From: Phoronis australis
Lineage: Eukaryota > Phoronida > Phoronidae
Assembly: GCA_002633005.1 (NCBI GenBank)
Contig: NMRA01000009.1
Location: 713,273 to 777,272, forward strand
Direction: 5' to 3'
Length of the DNA stretch: 64,000 nucleotides
Below, in pieces: positions 24,258 through 37,888 of this stretch. A program made the position numbers and the translations under genes. Within the stretch, counting starts at the first letter, position 1. Every line of letters starts with the position of its first letter. The notes beneath the pieces are model-generated. The model was given only the letters and a program-made list of their open reading frames with translations, made no database searches and had not been told where the DNA came from.

Positions 24258-27200
24258 CTAAGCATTTGAAGTATCACTTAAGCTTTTCATCACCACAGGA
24301 GGTCTACGAATGAGTTTAATCTTTCTTGTTGCTTGAGTCGGCTTCTCTAGCACACTATCACAGCTAGAAGATACTTTGACCACATGTCTTGTGTCCTGAC
24401 TACTAGTCACTAACTCCGTCTGACGAACAACTCGCCTTGCATCACTCGTAGCAGTCACAATCTTTCGACTGTCCCCTAAGGTCAACACATCTATTTTTTG
24501 ATCAATGACCTTGCTAGATACCAATTCTTTAGATTTGTCATGTTTTGCTTTGCCAAACAATGATTTGGACTCTATTAAAGGCTTAGTTTTAGTCACCGGT
24601 TTAAGTTTAATATCTACTTCTTGTCCTTCTTTATGTTTAACTAAAGACTGAGCACTGGACGGTAGTAAAGGTTTAAGATCAAGCACAGGTTTTGACTTGT
24701 CCACAACTGCTACGACAGGCACATTTGGCGATTCTCCATTCCCACAACTTAAAGTTGGCGCAGGTTTACGTCCAAAGGTCTTTTCTACCATCATAACTGG
24801 CTTGTGATAATGATGACCAAGTCGGTCATGGATGCTCTTTCTCTCACCTTCTGTAAAATATAAACAAATTCTGCTCATGAATTGTATTTGTAATTTTGAT
24901 TGATGTAACTTGTTGAAAATGTGTCCATCTGCCAAATTTCAAAAAGAACCTGCTTTGGGTTCAGGATACATAGCAGAAGACACCAGACGGAGAGGACGGC
25001 AATATGTGGCCTCATATGCCCATACGTGGGCACATAAAAATCAGCTTCCACAAATCAACATTTTTGCAAGAAATTTTTAGCTACACAATCACATCTGTGA
25101 TTTCCATCAAAACCTATTAGACGCACGACTCAACTGTCAGAAATGAATAACTCAATATTACATTAAAGGCAAGTTCTTGGACAGAAAAGTTTCAAAAAAA
25201 AATTGTAGCATGCAACTTGAAGATCAACTTAAAAAGTTTTTGATTTTGTGTCCAAAGAGTAAGTGGACAGACAGCACATTTTTAAATTCAAAAGACGTGT
25301 TTACATATCTATTATGACGGTAAGCATAGCAAACAACTAACCTTTATTGAAAGTAACTTTGAACGTTGAACCAGCAATCTGTTTATCATCCATTTGTTTC
25401 TTTGAAGGGCTTACACTATCGAAGCTAATGTCCACACTCTTTCTCTTAGTGACGCCATCTTTTGGAGGAGGCTCAACTCTACTAATATGTTTATTAGAAG
25501 GTACTTTTGACACCAGTGTCTCATCAGTACTCCCAAGCTGTATGTTATTGTCACTGGTGGCGCTAGTTTTCCTTTTCTGACGCAGTAACTCTCTAGCATC
25601 CTGAAAACTAGTTCTTTGTTGTTTAGATTTTTTTATTTTGGCTTTTTCAGATTTTTTCTGAAGTTTCACTGCAGTTTTATCCGAGTTAGTTTTTCGGTCC
25701 CTCGTCAAAGTCTCAACTTCAGACTTGTCCAAAAGGGGTTCAATAGTACGTACAGGAGTGACAGGTTTATCTTTAGTTACAATACTGAGCAGTGATTTAA
25801 CAACCGGACTACGACTTCTACTACGAGACACTGGCTTGTGTCCAGTCCACTTTTGGGGTACACGTTTTTGAAACTTCTGTTCACGAAATTGAGGAGTCTG
25901 CCTTTCACGATCATCACTTCTTTTACTGTTCCTCTCACTCGTCTCATTCTTCATCACTTCCGCACCTCTTTGTTTTGTCCTGTCTTTACCAGACTCCCTC
26001 TCCATCCGTTTTCTTTCACTATCTTCTCGACGTTTCTGACGTTCCATTTCCATTTCCTGTTGATGTCGTTTCCGCCTCTCAAGTTCTATGTCCTGAGTGT
26101 TCCGTTCAAATGTCTGCCGGCGACCTCTAGTGTCAGTGTCGCTATCTTCATCACCGGTACTATTCCCAGACTCTCTCCTCTCCGCAGACTCATCATCACT
26201 GCTGTCATTTGTACTCTCACTGCACTCCGTCTTGTTCACAGTCTTTGTAGACTGAGAGGAGCTTACTTTAGTGTCAGCGCCCTCTTTCAGCTTGCCAATC
26301 TCTTTTGCCACCTCTGTTCTACCTGTCCCGCCCCTATCACCACGATGATTTCTGGCGGTGACATCAGCATTATATTTGTTATTCATATTACGATTTCTGT
26401 CTCTACTACTCGACACATAGTCAGATTTGAATTCCCCAACTCTTCTCTGGTATTTGTCCTCTCGATTGCCTCTAACTCGCCAATCACTGTCCCGGCCATC
26501 TTTCCTATAGTTTCTGTTAGAGGACCTATCTCGACTAGTCTCAGGCCTGCTCCTATATTCATCACACCTGTCACGCTTATAATCCCTTCTACTAGAGTCT
26601 ACTCGACTGTTTCTACGTGAGTCATCACTTCTAGCAACATATTTCTCCTTGTAACCATCAGAGTTATAATGCTGCCTGGAGCCATTACCACTATGCTCTC
26701 TATTAACACTGCTGTATTTTTGTTTCTCACTAGGCACCCTCTGTGTGGCAGGCTTCTGTGGAATGTCTACTGTTTCATGAGGCCGAGTACTGTCTTTAAC
26801 ATTCTTTTTCTCACACAAATGTTTAGGGGGTTCAGCGTTTACTGTTATTTCAGATTCTATGGCCGGTTTAGTTTCAACATCGTTATCCGATCTTTCTGAA
26901 CTAGACAGCTCCGATTTAGTCACATAACTGCTCATTTCACTACTTGACTCACTGTCAGACTGAGTGCTTGACTTATTGTCAGACTCAGTATTGCCATGTG
27001 ACTCATCTGAGGCATTATCCTCTTCATTTTCTCCATCACCGTCGGAGGTTTCTGATTCACTACCACCATCTTCATCAGATTCACTTGACTCATAGCGACT
27101 AAACTTGTCTTGAACTGAAGTAAGACAACAGCATGATTATGAAAATGGTTATGGTTACACTTGCATATCACATCTTTAAGACGTCAACACTCAATACAAA

Positions 27201-30200
27201 GCAATAGGTCAACTTGAAATGAACACAAAGCACCAATGGCTCAGAGTGGGGCCAGACATGAGGTGCGCAATAAGAAGCACATTTCATCTGCTGAAAGCTG
27301 GATCGAGCACGCAAGTATAAAAGAGTGTCTAAGATTTCTTTAAAGCCTCGCAGCTCAGCAGTCAAAAATCAAGACTCTGTTTTTTGAGGAATGGTAACGT
27401 CTTCATTTTTAACAGCAGACGTCTCAGGCTAAAAGGCCTTAAACAAAATTCCAAACATGCTTTTGTATCAAACAGAAGCAAAAATCATGTTCAAGTAAAC
27501 ACCAGCTATTTCAGAGAAAAATCAAGACATTCAGAAAAAAACTCAGTCACATGATTATGAACAGCATTTTTGTGATCTTTAAGGATTTCAACATAGTTTT
27601 ATTATGAGTTAAAAAGTTACTTTAGAAATTTGATCCTTGATAACGAAAGAGAGACTACACAAAAGGCATAATTAAGGAAATGTAAATCCAAGGAGAAAAC
27701 AAGAGATTCCCAGTTTCCAATTTAAAGGGACATTAATAGTATGGGTTTAGCAGTCCAAAAATGCATTTTTGGAATTATAGTTGGATTGGGTAGACTGTGA
27801 TTTTATTACAAATCATCAATTTTCACTTTTGTCTGCCAGACATTCACTGAAATCAGAGTCAGTGCCTTTAACCATTCAAATACACTTAGGTCCGTTCCAG
27901 CAAAATCTGTATGGGAGGGGGGAGACACCCAGTTGAAATAAAAATTTATGGATGGTGGTCTTAAGAAGAAAATTTAAATTCTGGTTGGTGGTCTTTAGAA
28001 GACAATTGAAATTAAGGGTGGTGGTCATTAGAAGAAAATTTAAATTATGGGTGGTGGTTTTTAGAAGACAATTTAAAATATGTATGGTGGTCTTTAGAAG
28101 ACAATTTAAATTACGGGTGGTAGTCTTTAGAAGACAATTTAAATTATGGGTGGTCCTTCTTGAAAGAAGTAAATCATTAAAACTGAGTCGTGTTTTTTGT
28201 CCTGTAAATGTTAACAGGTGGGTATTTTCAGCCAAACACTGACCTCAATATCCTCTGAAAACAATCATCAAAAATTTACTTTGCAGATACCAAACACTAT
28301 CCAAAAACAACAAAACAAGCCCAAGTTGCTAGTGTGCAGAGTGCAATACATACACTATGCTATTACTCAAGTCATGGGCAACTTGATTGCAGGGCCATGT
28401 ACAGTCACATGAGAATGAACATTACTGCAACACTAAAGTGGTGTTAACACATCTAAGAAAATTGACTTTTTAAATAAAAAGTATGAGGAGTCAGATAGAC
28501 AAGTCCCAATATTCACTTAGCATAGCAGTCTGAAAGCGTTGGTGTAGAGACTTTGAGATTCGTAGAATCATGAAATTAAAAAACCTTGTTAGCATTACGG
28601 ACACATGGTGAGCAGAGACACCTGGTGGCTGCTTAAATTATTGCTCACAGGTGTCTTTGAAAAGCAGGTTTATGGTAACTGACAGGAGTTGTGATCTCCC
28701 ATGAAACTTTTCTGCACCCACAAACACTTTTGTGGTCACACATAGTAGGCATCCTGTCCGTCCGTTCATTTGTCCGTCGATCGATCCATCTGTCATTATC
28801 ATTTCTTGCCCATCATCTCAAGAAGCGCTTGGCGGATCATGATGAAGTTTGGTAAAGAGCTACTTGGCGGGGAAGCACCAACACAAGGCGATTTTCAGAT
28901 GGATTTGGCTGCCGTTGTACCCCATGTTGGCTGCTTTAGTTTTTGAGAAGCCATTCCTTGTGTGTCGATTATCTCAAAAACTGCTCGACAGATCGCGATG
29001 AAATTTGATACAGATATATGGTAAGAATGTGCTGGCACCAGCCAATTTTTGGACAGATTCAACTACTGTGGCACCCTCTGTTAGTTTTCGACAGCTCAAG
29101 TCATTGTTTGTACGTTGATTATCTTGAAAACGCTGAACGGATCATGGTGACACTTGGTATTGAGATGGATGGCTGGTATGCGTTCGCAGCATTATATTTT
29201 CGAACATATTTGGCTACTGTAGCACCCACTGTTGGCGATTTTAGTTTTTGACAAGACAGGCTGATAATCTCAAAAACTGCATTTTATATTTCAGATAATT
29301 AAAAATTATGGGTCATGGGTTGGAGAAATAAAACAAAGATATGGGCGGTGGGTAAGAAATGAAAGTGCCTTCCCCCTCCCATACCTTTTTTACTGGAACA
29401 GCCCTTAAAATACTGTATTTAATGTGTGGGATTTGACTCAGTTGTTACTGCAGAGCTAGTGGGTTCCAATCTATGCTACAGCTAATTTCTCTTGAATTCC
29501 TTTTCTCCCCGAGGGTGTCCCTTCACGTTCATGATCACATGACCGTAATCTCAAAACCTAATCACATGCTGTGTTGCTACAGATAGCAAAACACAATGTT
29601 TTGGCATCTCTTAATAACTTATATTATACAGAAAAATGAGAGAAACTTTCCAACAACTGAACAGGATGACAAATGACTTTGTCTAAGCAATTACTGTTCT
29701 TAGTGCAACACATGTTGCTTTACAATGAAGGAATCATGGGGATTACTATAAAGTAAACCATAGTTTGATGGCGTTACTTTTGATGTGAAAATGAGAACAC
29801 CTCACACTATATTCTAATAAGGCAAAACCTTGGTTATGTTTCAACATTGAGCAAACAGTTGATACTATATTGATGTGTGTGCATGTTAGTGTATGCATGG
29901 CATCTGTCTCTGTGTACGTTTAGCTGCTTTTTGAATAATTCCTTAAAAATTAAAAAAAAAACAAACAACCTTTAGCCTTCTGTGGAGATGACACAGAGCT
30001 TTGACTGTTATCACTTAGCCACTTGTCCTGAGGTCTGACTATGGCTGGCACCTCTTTCTCCTTCACAACTGGGACAGGCTGCGGCTCATCCTCAGTCTTC
30101 TCTTCATCACTGATGGTACTGATAACGATGAGATTGCTGCCTTTGGCTAGTTTGAATGGTGGCGTACCCATGAATGGAACTCCTGTTATGCTGGCCTTAT

Positions 30201-33200
30201 GACCTCTTTGGTTGTGCTACAGACAAATACATAAAACTCACTATTAACACATAATACTGGTAATTAGACATTGCTACAAATTTCATAGTCTTTGACAAAT
30301 TAACAAATTATATCCTAGTAAGTAATTGTTGCCATACAAGTCCTCACAAAATCTAAGGCTCCATCTGTACTAACTGCCTTTCTCCGTTACCAAGCCTTCT
30401 AATTCTTCAAATATTTCTTAGGGACTTCCTTATAGCTCAAGACACCATATATTTTAGAACCCTAATCATAGAAACATGTTATGCTACAACATTTGTAGTC
30501 ATACGACACGGATCATGTTTGTAAAACATGCTTTTTATACACCTCCATAGATGTGAACAATTTTTGCACTGAACTAGCAATTTTCCTTTCTATATTGAAT
30601 TAGCTGGCGTTTAAGCTTCAGGGCTTGGAATGACCAATGACAAAAAACGCAGAAACTTTTACGGCCCAAATCATGCCCGATAACCAGCCTTGAAATGGTC
30701 AATGTGAACCTTTCCAAGACAAAAATCGGGAGGACTAAAAAAAAAACGTTACCACCAGCAGTAGCATGCGTCTGCGTCCTTTTAGCTCGCCCGTCCACTC
30801 CCAACCCACACATTTTTGGCTGCAGAGTGGTAGTATTTGTCGCCGCGCTTAACAATAAGACGCCATTGAAAATCCCACCACGCTGTCCCAGATGCCCCGG
30901 CAATGTTGACAATTTATGTTCCTCCGAAACATTAAGAGCAACTTCCGCTTTTCGAGGTGAACGTCGTCTGCAACGCCGCGGTAAGAAAGGAATTTGCCGC
31001 CGAAATTTTATATCAAATCTGATTTTTTTACGCGGAAATATTATAAAAAAAGCGGAAAGCACATTTGAAAAAAGCGGAAGTCCGCGTTTCCGCGGAAAAT
31101 TCCAAGCCCTGAAGCTTCAGTTATTTATCATTTGCTAATACTGCTTTGTGGCATGTGCACTATCATTACCATTTCAATACTTCAAATTACATTGGATACC
31201 TAACGAATACACCTTGTGAATATACCTATGTTTCGCTATGAATATTATCACAAAATTCTCATAAAATGTTGCACAGTTATAGTCAAAATGCAAAACACGG
31301 ATATCTGCATACTTCTTTCACTACATAAAACTTACTTGTCTACCAGCAGCAGTCATTTTATTATGGTGCCTTTTTGTCATTAAGGCAGCCTTACGAAGCC
31401 GCTCAAGTTCAACATCATCATTGAGCTTGTCGTCTTTTGATTTCTGAAAATAAAGAATAATTTCCATCCATGACACAATAAATATACGACTCCCAACATT
31501 TTCTATTATTGTCACAAAGCAGATGATTGCTGCTAATCAACGAGCTCAACTTAGCTCTAATACTAACAATAATATCATTCATAAAAACAACATTATCATA
31601 TTAGTAACATGAAACAAACCTTCATTGTTGCCATGGCAGCTGATCTTAAAGCCAACAAGTCTTCATCCTACAATTCAAATGAGATAATGAGAATAAAATT
31701 AAAACGTATCGATGCAAATATTTCATTAACTGGAAATACATCAAATGAAAGAAAATCTTCACAAAAACTTGAATTCAGTGGAGCGGACTTCAGTTTATCA
31801 CAGCATGGCACACAAGTGAGATGCTGTCAAGCCCTACTTTGTCTATTGGGTAAACTTTAGATTTAGACCACATACTGCTACAAGTTTGGTCTCAACATGG
31901 CACACAAGTGAGATGCTGTCAAGCCCTACTTTGTCCATTGGGTATACTTTAGATTTAGACCACATACTGCTATAAGTTTGGTCTCAACTTGTTCTTTACT
32001 CACATGAGAAGCCATTTATGGGTTTACAAAGAGCTGAGTTTGTTATTTCTTGAGACCATGCTCGGGGCAAAAATGATACTACGAGACAAGCTTATTCCAG
32101 CAGTATAGCCTGGTCTCAAGGAATAACAAAAATGTCAGCCCCAAGGAAGCCTGGAATCACCATTAAATTGACTGAGCAACAATTTGATACCAATTACATA
32201 AGAGTTTTGTAACTTGTCTAAATCGAAAGTTAGTTTTTGTGGAGGAAGGTGTATTTGCAAAAGAGTAATTCTTCAAGAGCCAACTCTGAGGAACACGCAT
32301 ATCTGACATAGCCACATATGGCATCACTAGTCCCATGTGGTGTCCCGTACAGTCTCGACACAACTTCACTCATATATGTGCCTAGCGTGTAACACAATGC
32401 AACATGTTAACATTGCCATTAGCCATATCATTTGGGGGCAATTACAACTTTTCAAAAGGTTTTTAAACATTCCCAGACATGAATGTCTGTAATTAGTCTT
32501 CAAGTGTTTTTCTAATATACACTTTCTTGGTTTCTAAGCAATGTGAAATGAACCTCAAAATCAAATAAGAAACGAAAAATTTCCGTCCACTTCTAGCCCT
32601 ACACTGAACTCTTGGAAAGAACAACACGCACACACACACCAGAAAAGTGACTCGTTAACTTTTCACCGCGTGTAATAACCACAAAGTATTTCAATTGACA
32701 TCACGCGATTTAGGCAACAAGCACTAGACTGTGTGAAGCGCCTAAACTGGCGCGTGACACTTGCAAAAAAAGTAGCAAGTGACGATATTCAGTGTAATTT
32801 ATAAAATTTGAGTCCCTTGGAATTTTTGTTCGTAAACAGATATAATTTTGTAGATCTCCTTCAAAATGGTAACCGGTGCAGAGATTTCGTTAAGTATGGG
32901 TCAGTGCATGGACCAGTGCATGGGCCAGTGTATGGACCAGTACATGGACCAGTGCATGGAACAGTGCATGGGCCAGTGCATGGACCAGTGCATGGGACAG
33001 TGCATGGACCATTGCATGGGCCAGTGTATGGACCAGTACATGGAACAGTGCATGGGACAGTGCATGGACCAGTGCATGGGCCAGTGTATGGACCAGTACA
33101 TGGACCAGTGCATGGACCAGTGCATGGACCAGTGCATGGGTCAGTGCATGGACCAGTGCATGGACCAGTGCATGGACCAGTGCATGGAACAGTGCATGGA

Positions 33201-36200
33201 CCAGTGCATGGAACAGTGCATGGACCAGTGCATGGACCAGTGCATGGGCCAGTGCATGGGACAGTGCATGGGACAGTGCATGGGATAGTACATGGGACAG
33301 TGTATGGGCCATCGGAATGGATCTGATTTAGTTTCAGAATGTCTCATTGGTTTTACTATAGTCCAGACATTTTCCACATTGACTTGTGAATAGAGAACAT
33401 TTTGAAAAATCAGCAACCTGTTTAGAAATAAGCACATAACCACCAATCAGTTGGCACTGGCACTGGCTAATCTACATGCACTTGTGGTGCAACCTGTGTA
33501 ACAAGTGGCCTATATGATAGGAGGCCACTTGATTAGTGGACAATTTCTGCAGTGAAAAAGATGTCAGATCTATACTGGTGACAAATACTCTAAGAGATAT
33601 AAGGAATTGCATTTTGCAACACAACATTGTGGATACAGCGAATTAGTTTAATTATGACTTTTGTAACCTCAATTTTGCTGCTGAACGATACTTTGATTTT
33701 GTGAAAATCTTTACAAGTAAAGTCACCATGATGTTGGAATGACACCTAGTGGCTAAAACTGGATATCTGCTCTGCTCACTTGTTTTTGGAACCTCTGATG
33801 TGGAAACACCATTTACTATGATTACCATGACAACTTACACCAATTGGAAAACATATTTTGTGAACTTAAAAGCGGACTACATAATTATTCAATTACTTTA
33901 CTAATGAAACTAGCTATGTTACTTATCAAATCACAGGCATGTTTGGTATCAAACAATACAGTTTTGATCACTTCAATGGCGAATTTTGTCCGGCTCACTA
34001 TCAAAATGTCCCGACAGATTTTGACAATTCAGAATGAATATCCAGGACGCAGAAAAACTACCAAAATCTCTGCTGGTGATGGAAGCTCGATTGAACCGCG
34101 ACAGATTTTCATGGATATGTTCAAATTATGTTGACTAAATTGTCTCTAGAATCACGGTACATGTTAACTGTAATTCAATATGTATATTTGCATGCTTCAT
34201 TCAATGGTATACGCCGTATGGGGCGTACACCGGCAATAAATTGGCTAGGGCGAACCTAGAGAGTCCACTTTACTTTAAGAGTTTACGACACAGCAAAAAA
34301 CTATCACTGCCACGAACAGTTATCCTTTGGAAAGTGTGGTCAGCACAATTTGCGACATCCTAGATTTACATTTGATACTTTCTATCTACATCAGCAGTAA
34401 ATTGATACAAAATGCCCGCATTTTGAGAGCCCATTGATGCATGCATTCAGAGGAGAAAACTAGGTCTCAAAATTTAGGCACGTTATGTTACACAATAATA
34501 GTCGGATACATGGGCCCCTGGTTTGAGAACCAGTTACTTCCACTGAATAACACCCCCTATTCAGTAGTAGTAACTGGTTCTCGAAACAAGTTTTAAATCA
34601 GGGACCAATCTATCCAACTATTACCATATCAGACTATTAACATCTACCTCTCCAGCCATCTCATGCTAATACTTGAAAATTCTGAGATGGCAAGTAACGA
34701 CTTTAAAAAACAAATTTTTGTCATGACAATTTCTTTAGACACACTGAAATAAGTTACCGGTTATTGTTTACAATCGGACTCCATTAAAGTACCCACTTAA
34801 TATTGACATTTTATGAATCCTCTCATCAGGGTGATTCCAAAAATGTATTAGTCGTACTGATTAGGCTCTTTTTATTCATGCATTCACCGTTTTTACGAGG
34901 TGCTCATTTGCGGAAGCCGATCTCGAGTGACCGTCATTATAAAATTGCGACACCTGTCGGCAGGAATGATAACTATAACGGTCATGCGTGTGTCAAAAAG
35001 ACCCCAAAATTGGCGAGCATGTTGAAGATACCGCGTAGCATGTTAGGGAAACTCTGAGTAAAAAAACAGTAATAGTCATTTATAAAGGATTCCCTCTTCA
35101 AAACTTCACTAGAAAAACATGAGAGTATGTGTTCTCGCGGACAAATGTCGTCCTCCAAAACACTTGAGATCTCGCTGCCAAACTAAATTCGCGTTGCAAA
35201 TGAACGCTTTGGAAAAACTTGGAAATTGTGAATAATAATCGACCAATCAGTACAAGTAATGCATTTTTGGAATCGCCATGACTAGAGGACTTAGAAAATA
35301 GTATACACCGGTGACCTAAAGTCGTGAATATAAGCATAATAAGTGCCGATTGTCATACTACCCAATGTCCGTTAGCAATTGCTCATGTGATGTCATGGAC
35401 ATATGTCAGCCTTCACAAATATACGTGTTTTGACAATCTTAATCCTTGTTTGTCTCCGTAAGCAGAGTTTTGAAACGGTCGCTGATATCGGCGGCCATTT
35501 TGAATGAGGCCCTAAAGTCGTGACCGTTTCGGTTATACGGAAATACACGAAGTAAGACCTCACAAGTCAACTACAGTGCGTACAGTTACTCTAGATGACA
35601 TAAAAATGCATTGCATTGTTTATTAATTCAGTTTCAATTGAAATAAATTGTTAAAAGTTTTGCACCCAACTTTGATGTGCACAGACGTTTTCAATGAGGT
35701 TGTTCACGTAAAACGCTAAGAACCCAGCATAAATTATCGCTCTGTATTTTATTGTTTTGGCCTTACAAAACTTGATCAACCCTGGGACATTTTGATACAT
35801 TGTTCAAGCTATTTTTGGAGCGTGTGTTTGAGTAAATCTGAACGATAAATATTTTCGAAAATATATCCCAAAAATGCCCAAAAAAGTGAATTAGTGAAAT
35901 ATGCTGTTTTTAAGATACATTTGAAAAAAGAAGCCACCCACTCACTGTTTGTTATCATATTGTGAATACAAACACGTCCGGGTATTCGTTTGACGTTCGT
36001 AAGCAGACGAACGCTGGAAACTTCAACGCCAGATGTCGCAGGACCGCGCAGAAGAGGAAATAAGATCGTTCACGACTTTAGGGCACTCACGACTTTAGGG
36101 CACTCACGACTTTAAGGCCTCTGACGGTAGTATCAAGTATGTACGTTAATGGAGTCGGATTGTAAACAATAACCCAGTTACCAGATGTAAGCGCAATAGG

Positions 36201-36515
36201 CATGGATTATCTGATGACAGCGTTGTTTTCGTTTTGAATGTGACTCGAGTTCGACATCCCATGCCCGAATCAAGCAATTCTCGGAGAACGACGAGTGTCG
36301 CCGTCGGAACTGTGTGTTCGAACTCGGACACCTCACTTTGTTTAAAGAGAAATACTTGGCCAAAAACATTACAGATCACCATTTAACTTTACCATAGCAC
36401 AAATGCATAAAAAAGAAGTATTAGCATAGCAAAGTCTCGCAGTTATCGTCACGTAACAATGATATATTCGCAGTTTGTTCACTACAAGTTTCAAACCAAC
36501 CTCGCCGGAAGCCAT
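24258..36515 (-). CDS. Unidentified Ser/Arg-rich, acidic, low-complexity nuclear-type protein (six exons)
   Basis: Read on the minus strand: 36515-36501 (MASGE), 31667-31620 (DEDLLALRSAAMATMK), 31443-31336, 30216-29970, 27114-25342, 24850-24258 (stop TAG). All borders are AG/GT, phases agree throughout, and the total is 2784 nt (927 residues). Visible parts: an N-terminal Leu/Ala helix-like segment; FMGTPPFKLAKGSNLIVIST near residues 72-91; an acidic Ser/Asp/Glu stretch (about 147-200); an Arg/Ser/Asp-rich stretch with many SR, RD and DR dipeptides (about 290-390); a highly charged probable coiled coil (about 480-525); RSRSRSP; DARELLRQKRK (about 640); and ERKSIHDRLG at the start of the last exon. 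The composition suggests an RNA-processing or export factor, which is inference only. The N-terminal helix loosely recalls a segment of ZFC3H1, but no zinc finger is present. I do not recognise the family. The 15-nt first exon is the least certain part. Confidence 0.72.
27950..28158. repeat. Minisatellite, 30-bp unit, 7 copies
   Basis: The unit begins GGTGGTCTTTAGAAGACAAT. Direct copies with moderate divergence in the intron between exons 4 and 5 of the minus-strand gene. Confidence 0.85.
28735..29400 (+). repeat. Diverged fragment of the hairpin-bounded repeat family
   Basis: It contains TCCGTCCGTTC, then three units with ATCTCAAAAACTG, GATGAAATTTGG and GATTCAACTACTGTGGCACC. The CTAGTGG cores are lost. 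It lies in an intron of the minus-strand Ser/Arg-rich gene. Confidence 0.55.
30619..31111 (+). mobile_element. Non-autonomous TIR DNA transposon, copy 1 (493 bp)
   Basis: The termini are CAGGGCTTGGAAT and its exact reverse complement ATTCCAAGCCCTG. The element is flanked by AAGCTT on both sides (30613-30618 and 31112-31117). It is homologous along its length, in opposite orientation, to 57860-58356. The CAGGG start is hAT-like, but the 6-bp duplication is not the usual 8. It lies in an intron of the minus-strand gene. Confidence 0.8.
31800..31985. repeat. Tandem duplication of about 92 bp
   Basis: Two adjacent copies starting CA(G/A)CATGGCACACAAGTG, each including a GTCAAGCCCTACTTTGTC block. 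Confidence 0.85.
32899..33308. repeat. Minisatellite, 12-bp unit, about 34 copies
   Basis: The unit is CAGTGCATGGAC with variation at a few positions. Unit length is a multiple of three, which keeps frames open on both strands (VHGP, MDQC and HALV repeats). Located in intron 1 of the minus-strand gene. Confidence 0.93.
33311..34751. other. Intron 1 of the minus-strand gene, middle: nothing recognised
   Basis: No repeat family, exon or RNA gene identified; only short open frames. Confidence 0.4.
34752..36181. mobile_element. TIR element (about 1.43 kb) in intron 1 of the minus-strand gene
   Basis: The left arm 34752-34792 (starts AGTTACCGGTTATTGTTTAC) is matched by the inverted right arm 36141-36181 with a few differences. 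A second inverted pair lies inside (about 34815-34935 against 35165-35295, sharing GATTCCAAAAATG). Three 17-bp repeats of ACGACTTTAGGGCACTC lie at about 36070-36118. No transposase frame is visible. Confidence 0.6.
36501..36515 (-). CDS. Candidate 15-nt first coding exon (MASGE) of the Ser/Arg-rich gene
   Basis: The exon encoding DEDLLALR has no initiator Met and starts with a consensus acceptor in phase 0. The only suitable start I found is ATG at 36515, with G at -3 and G at +4, encoding MASGE and followed by a GAG/GTTGGT donor, also phase 0. It sits about 4.8 kb upstream, to the right of a TIR element. The donor is weaker than the others (T at +3), so another first exon is possible. Confidence 0.5.
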
Positions 36516-36951
36516 TGCTTCAGTCAAATTGACGCATGTGCAAGACCCATTTCCGTTCTAGAATTTCCTTTATATCGTTTTTTGCTGATATTTTCGGTCT
36601 TTTTCGATATCTCTGAACTTTCAATACACTTTTGTGCACCCATTCGTCATTGCGCTGGTCACTTTTTCATAAAAAGAGTAATGCAAGGGCATACGAGTTT
36701 TGAAGAGAAATCTGTGCTCTGATTGGTCAGATATTCAAGGTGCCATTTTTGAATTTTCAACTTTGTTTAACAACTCGCTTCCTGGTTCTTGGACTTGAGG
36801 TGAAAAAACGTTACAACTACTTATTTTCATGCAGGTAAGTTATCGTGCTGTAAAACGCACATGTTCAAGAATAAATTTGAATCTATTCTCGCCATTTTAA
36901 CACTGTCTAAGTGACCATTATACAGTGACCACAGTCTCTAGTAGAGACTTA

Positions 36952-37888
36952 GCTTAGGCAATGACCATCGCCTCTGTTGGCCCGAACCAGAGGCGATGTA
37001 GAGGCTATAGGCGCTCTGTACGCCGGAAGCTTTTCGGCGAATTATGCCTTGCACCGACTAAACCATCAAAGTCATGTTGTTATAATTACCTTATGCGCAT
37101 AGAGGAACACCTGAGGAGGTTGTCGATGTGTTTAATTCCTTCCAACTCGAACAAATACTCCCATTATATCAAACTTTTTCTTCGAGCAGTCCCTATTTCA
37201 GTTCCCAAAATCGTGAAATCAAAATTTTTGTACTGCGCACGCTCCAATTTTTACCGCGCTCGCTAGATGATGTGACTTCATGACCTCAATCTTTAAAGAG
37301 GCCAAAGGTGAGCCATTGCGGTCTTGTCAGTCAAATGTTCGTTTCCAAAATGCCACCACTTATACTTGTCTTTAATTGGCGTTACTTGAAACTGATTGTA
37401 TTTCATTGAATTATTGTTTGTATTTGATAAAAATAAATGCTGTTGATATGACATTTAATAGTCTTTGTGCACATATTTGACATTTTAATGTTTAACAACA
37501 CGGCAAATGCACGGCTGGTTCCCGGCAGCACGTACGCAAAGGGCGGGAACTTCAGCTTTCAAAGTTCGCCGGTAGGTCCGCAACTTCTGACCTTCGGCCT
37601 GGTTAGAAAAATGAAAATGTTGATTTCACAATTTTGGAAATTGAAATAGGGACTGCTCGAAGAAAAAGTTTCATAACGGGAGTATTTGTTCGAGTTGGAA
37701 GGAATTAAACACATCGACAACCTCCTAAGGTGTTCCTCTATGCACAAAAGGTATTTATAACAACGTGACTCTGATGGTTTAGTCGGTGCGAGGCATAATT
37801 CGCCGAAAAGCTTCCGGCGTACGGAGCGCCTATAGCCTCTGCATCGCCTCTGGTTCGGGACAACAGAGGCGATGGTCATTGCCTACCA
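36952..37888. mobile_element. Fold-back element, first pair of arms
   Basis: The arms 36952-37215 and 37640-37888 are long inverted repeats. Both contain CGCCGGAAGCTTTTCGGCGA and terminate at AGGCAATGACCATCGCCTC. The centre of about 420 bp is unrelated. No protein is encoded. Confidence 0.65.

Noticed and set aside
25838-26620. 260-codon plus-strand frame
   Set aside because: Antisense shadow of the large exon 25342-27114 of the minus-strand gene, whose codons and splice borders fit far better.
32808-33446. Repetitive frames of up to 172 codons on both strands
   Set aside because: Product of the 12-bp minisatellite; open in several frames at once, as expected for any such array without stops.
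33844-34134. 96-codon plus-strand frame
   Set aside because: No family recognised, no start context or splice evidence, and it lies in intron 1 of the minus-strand gene.
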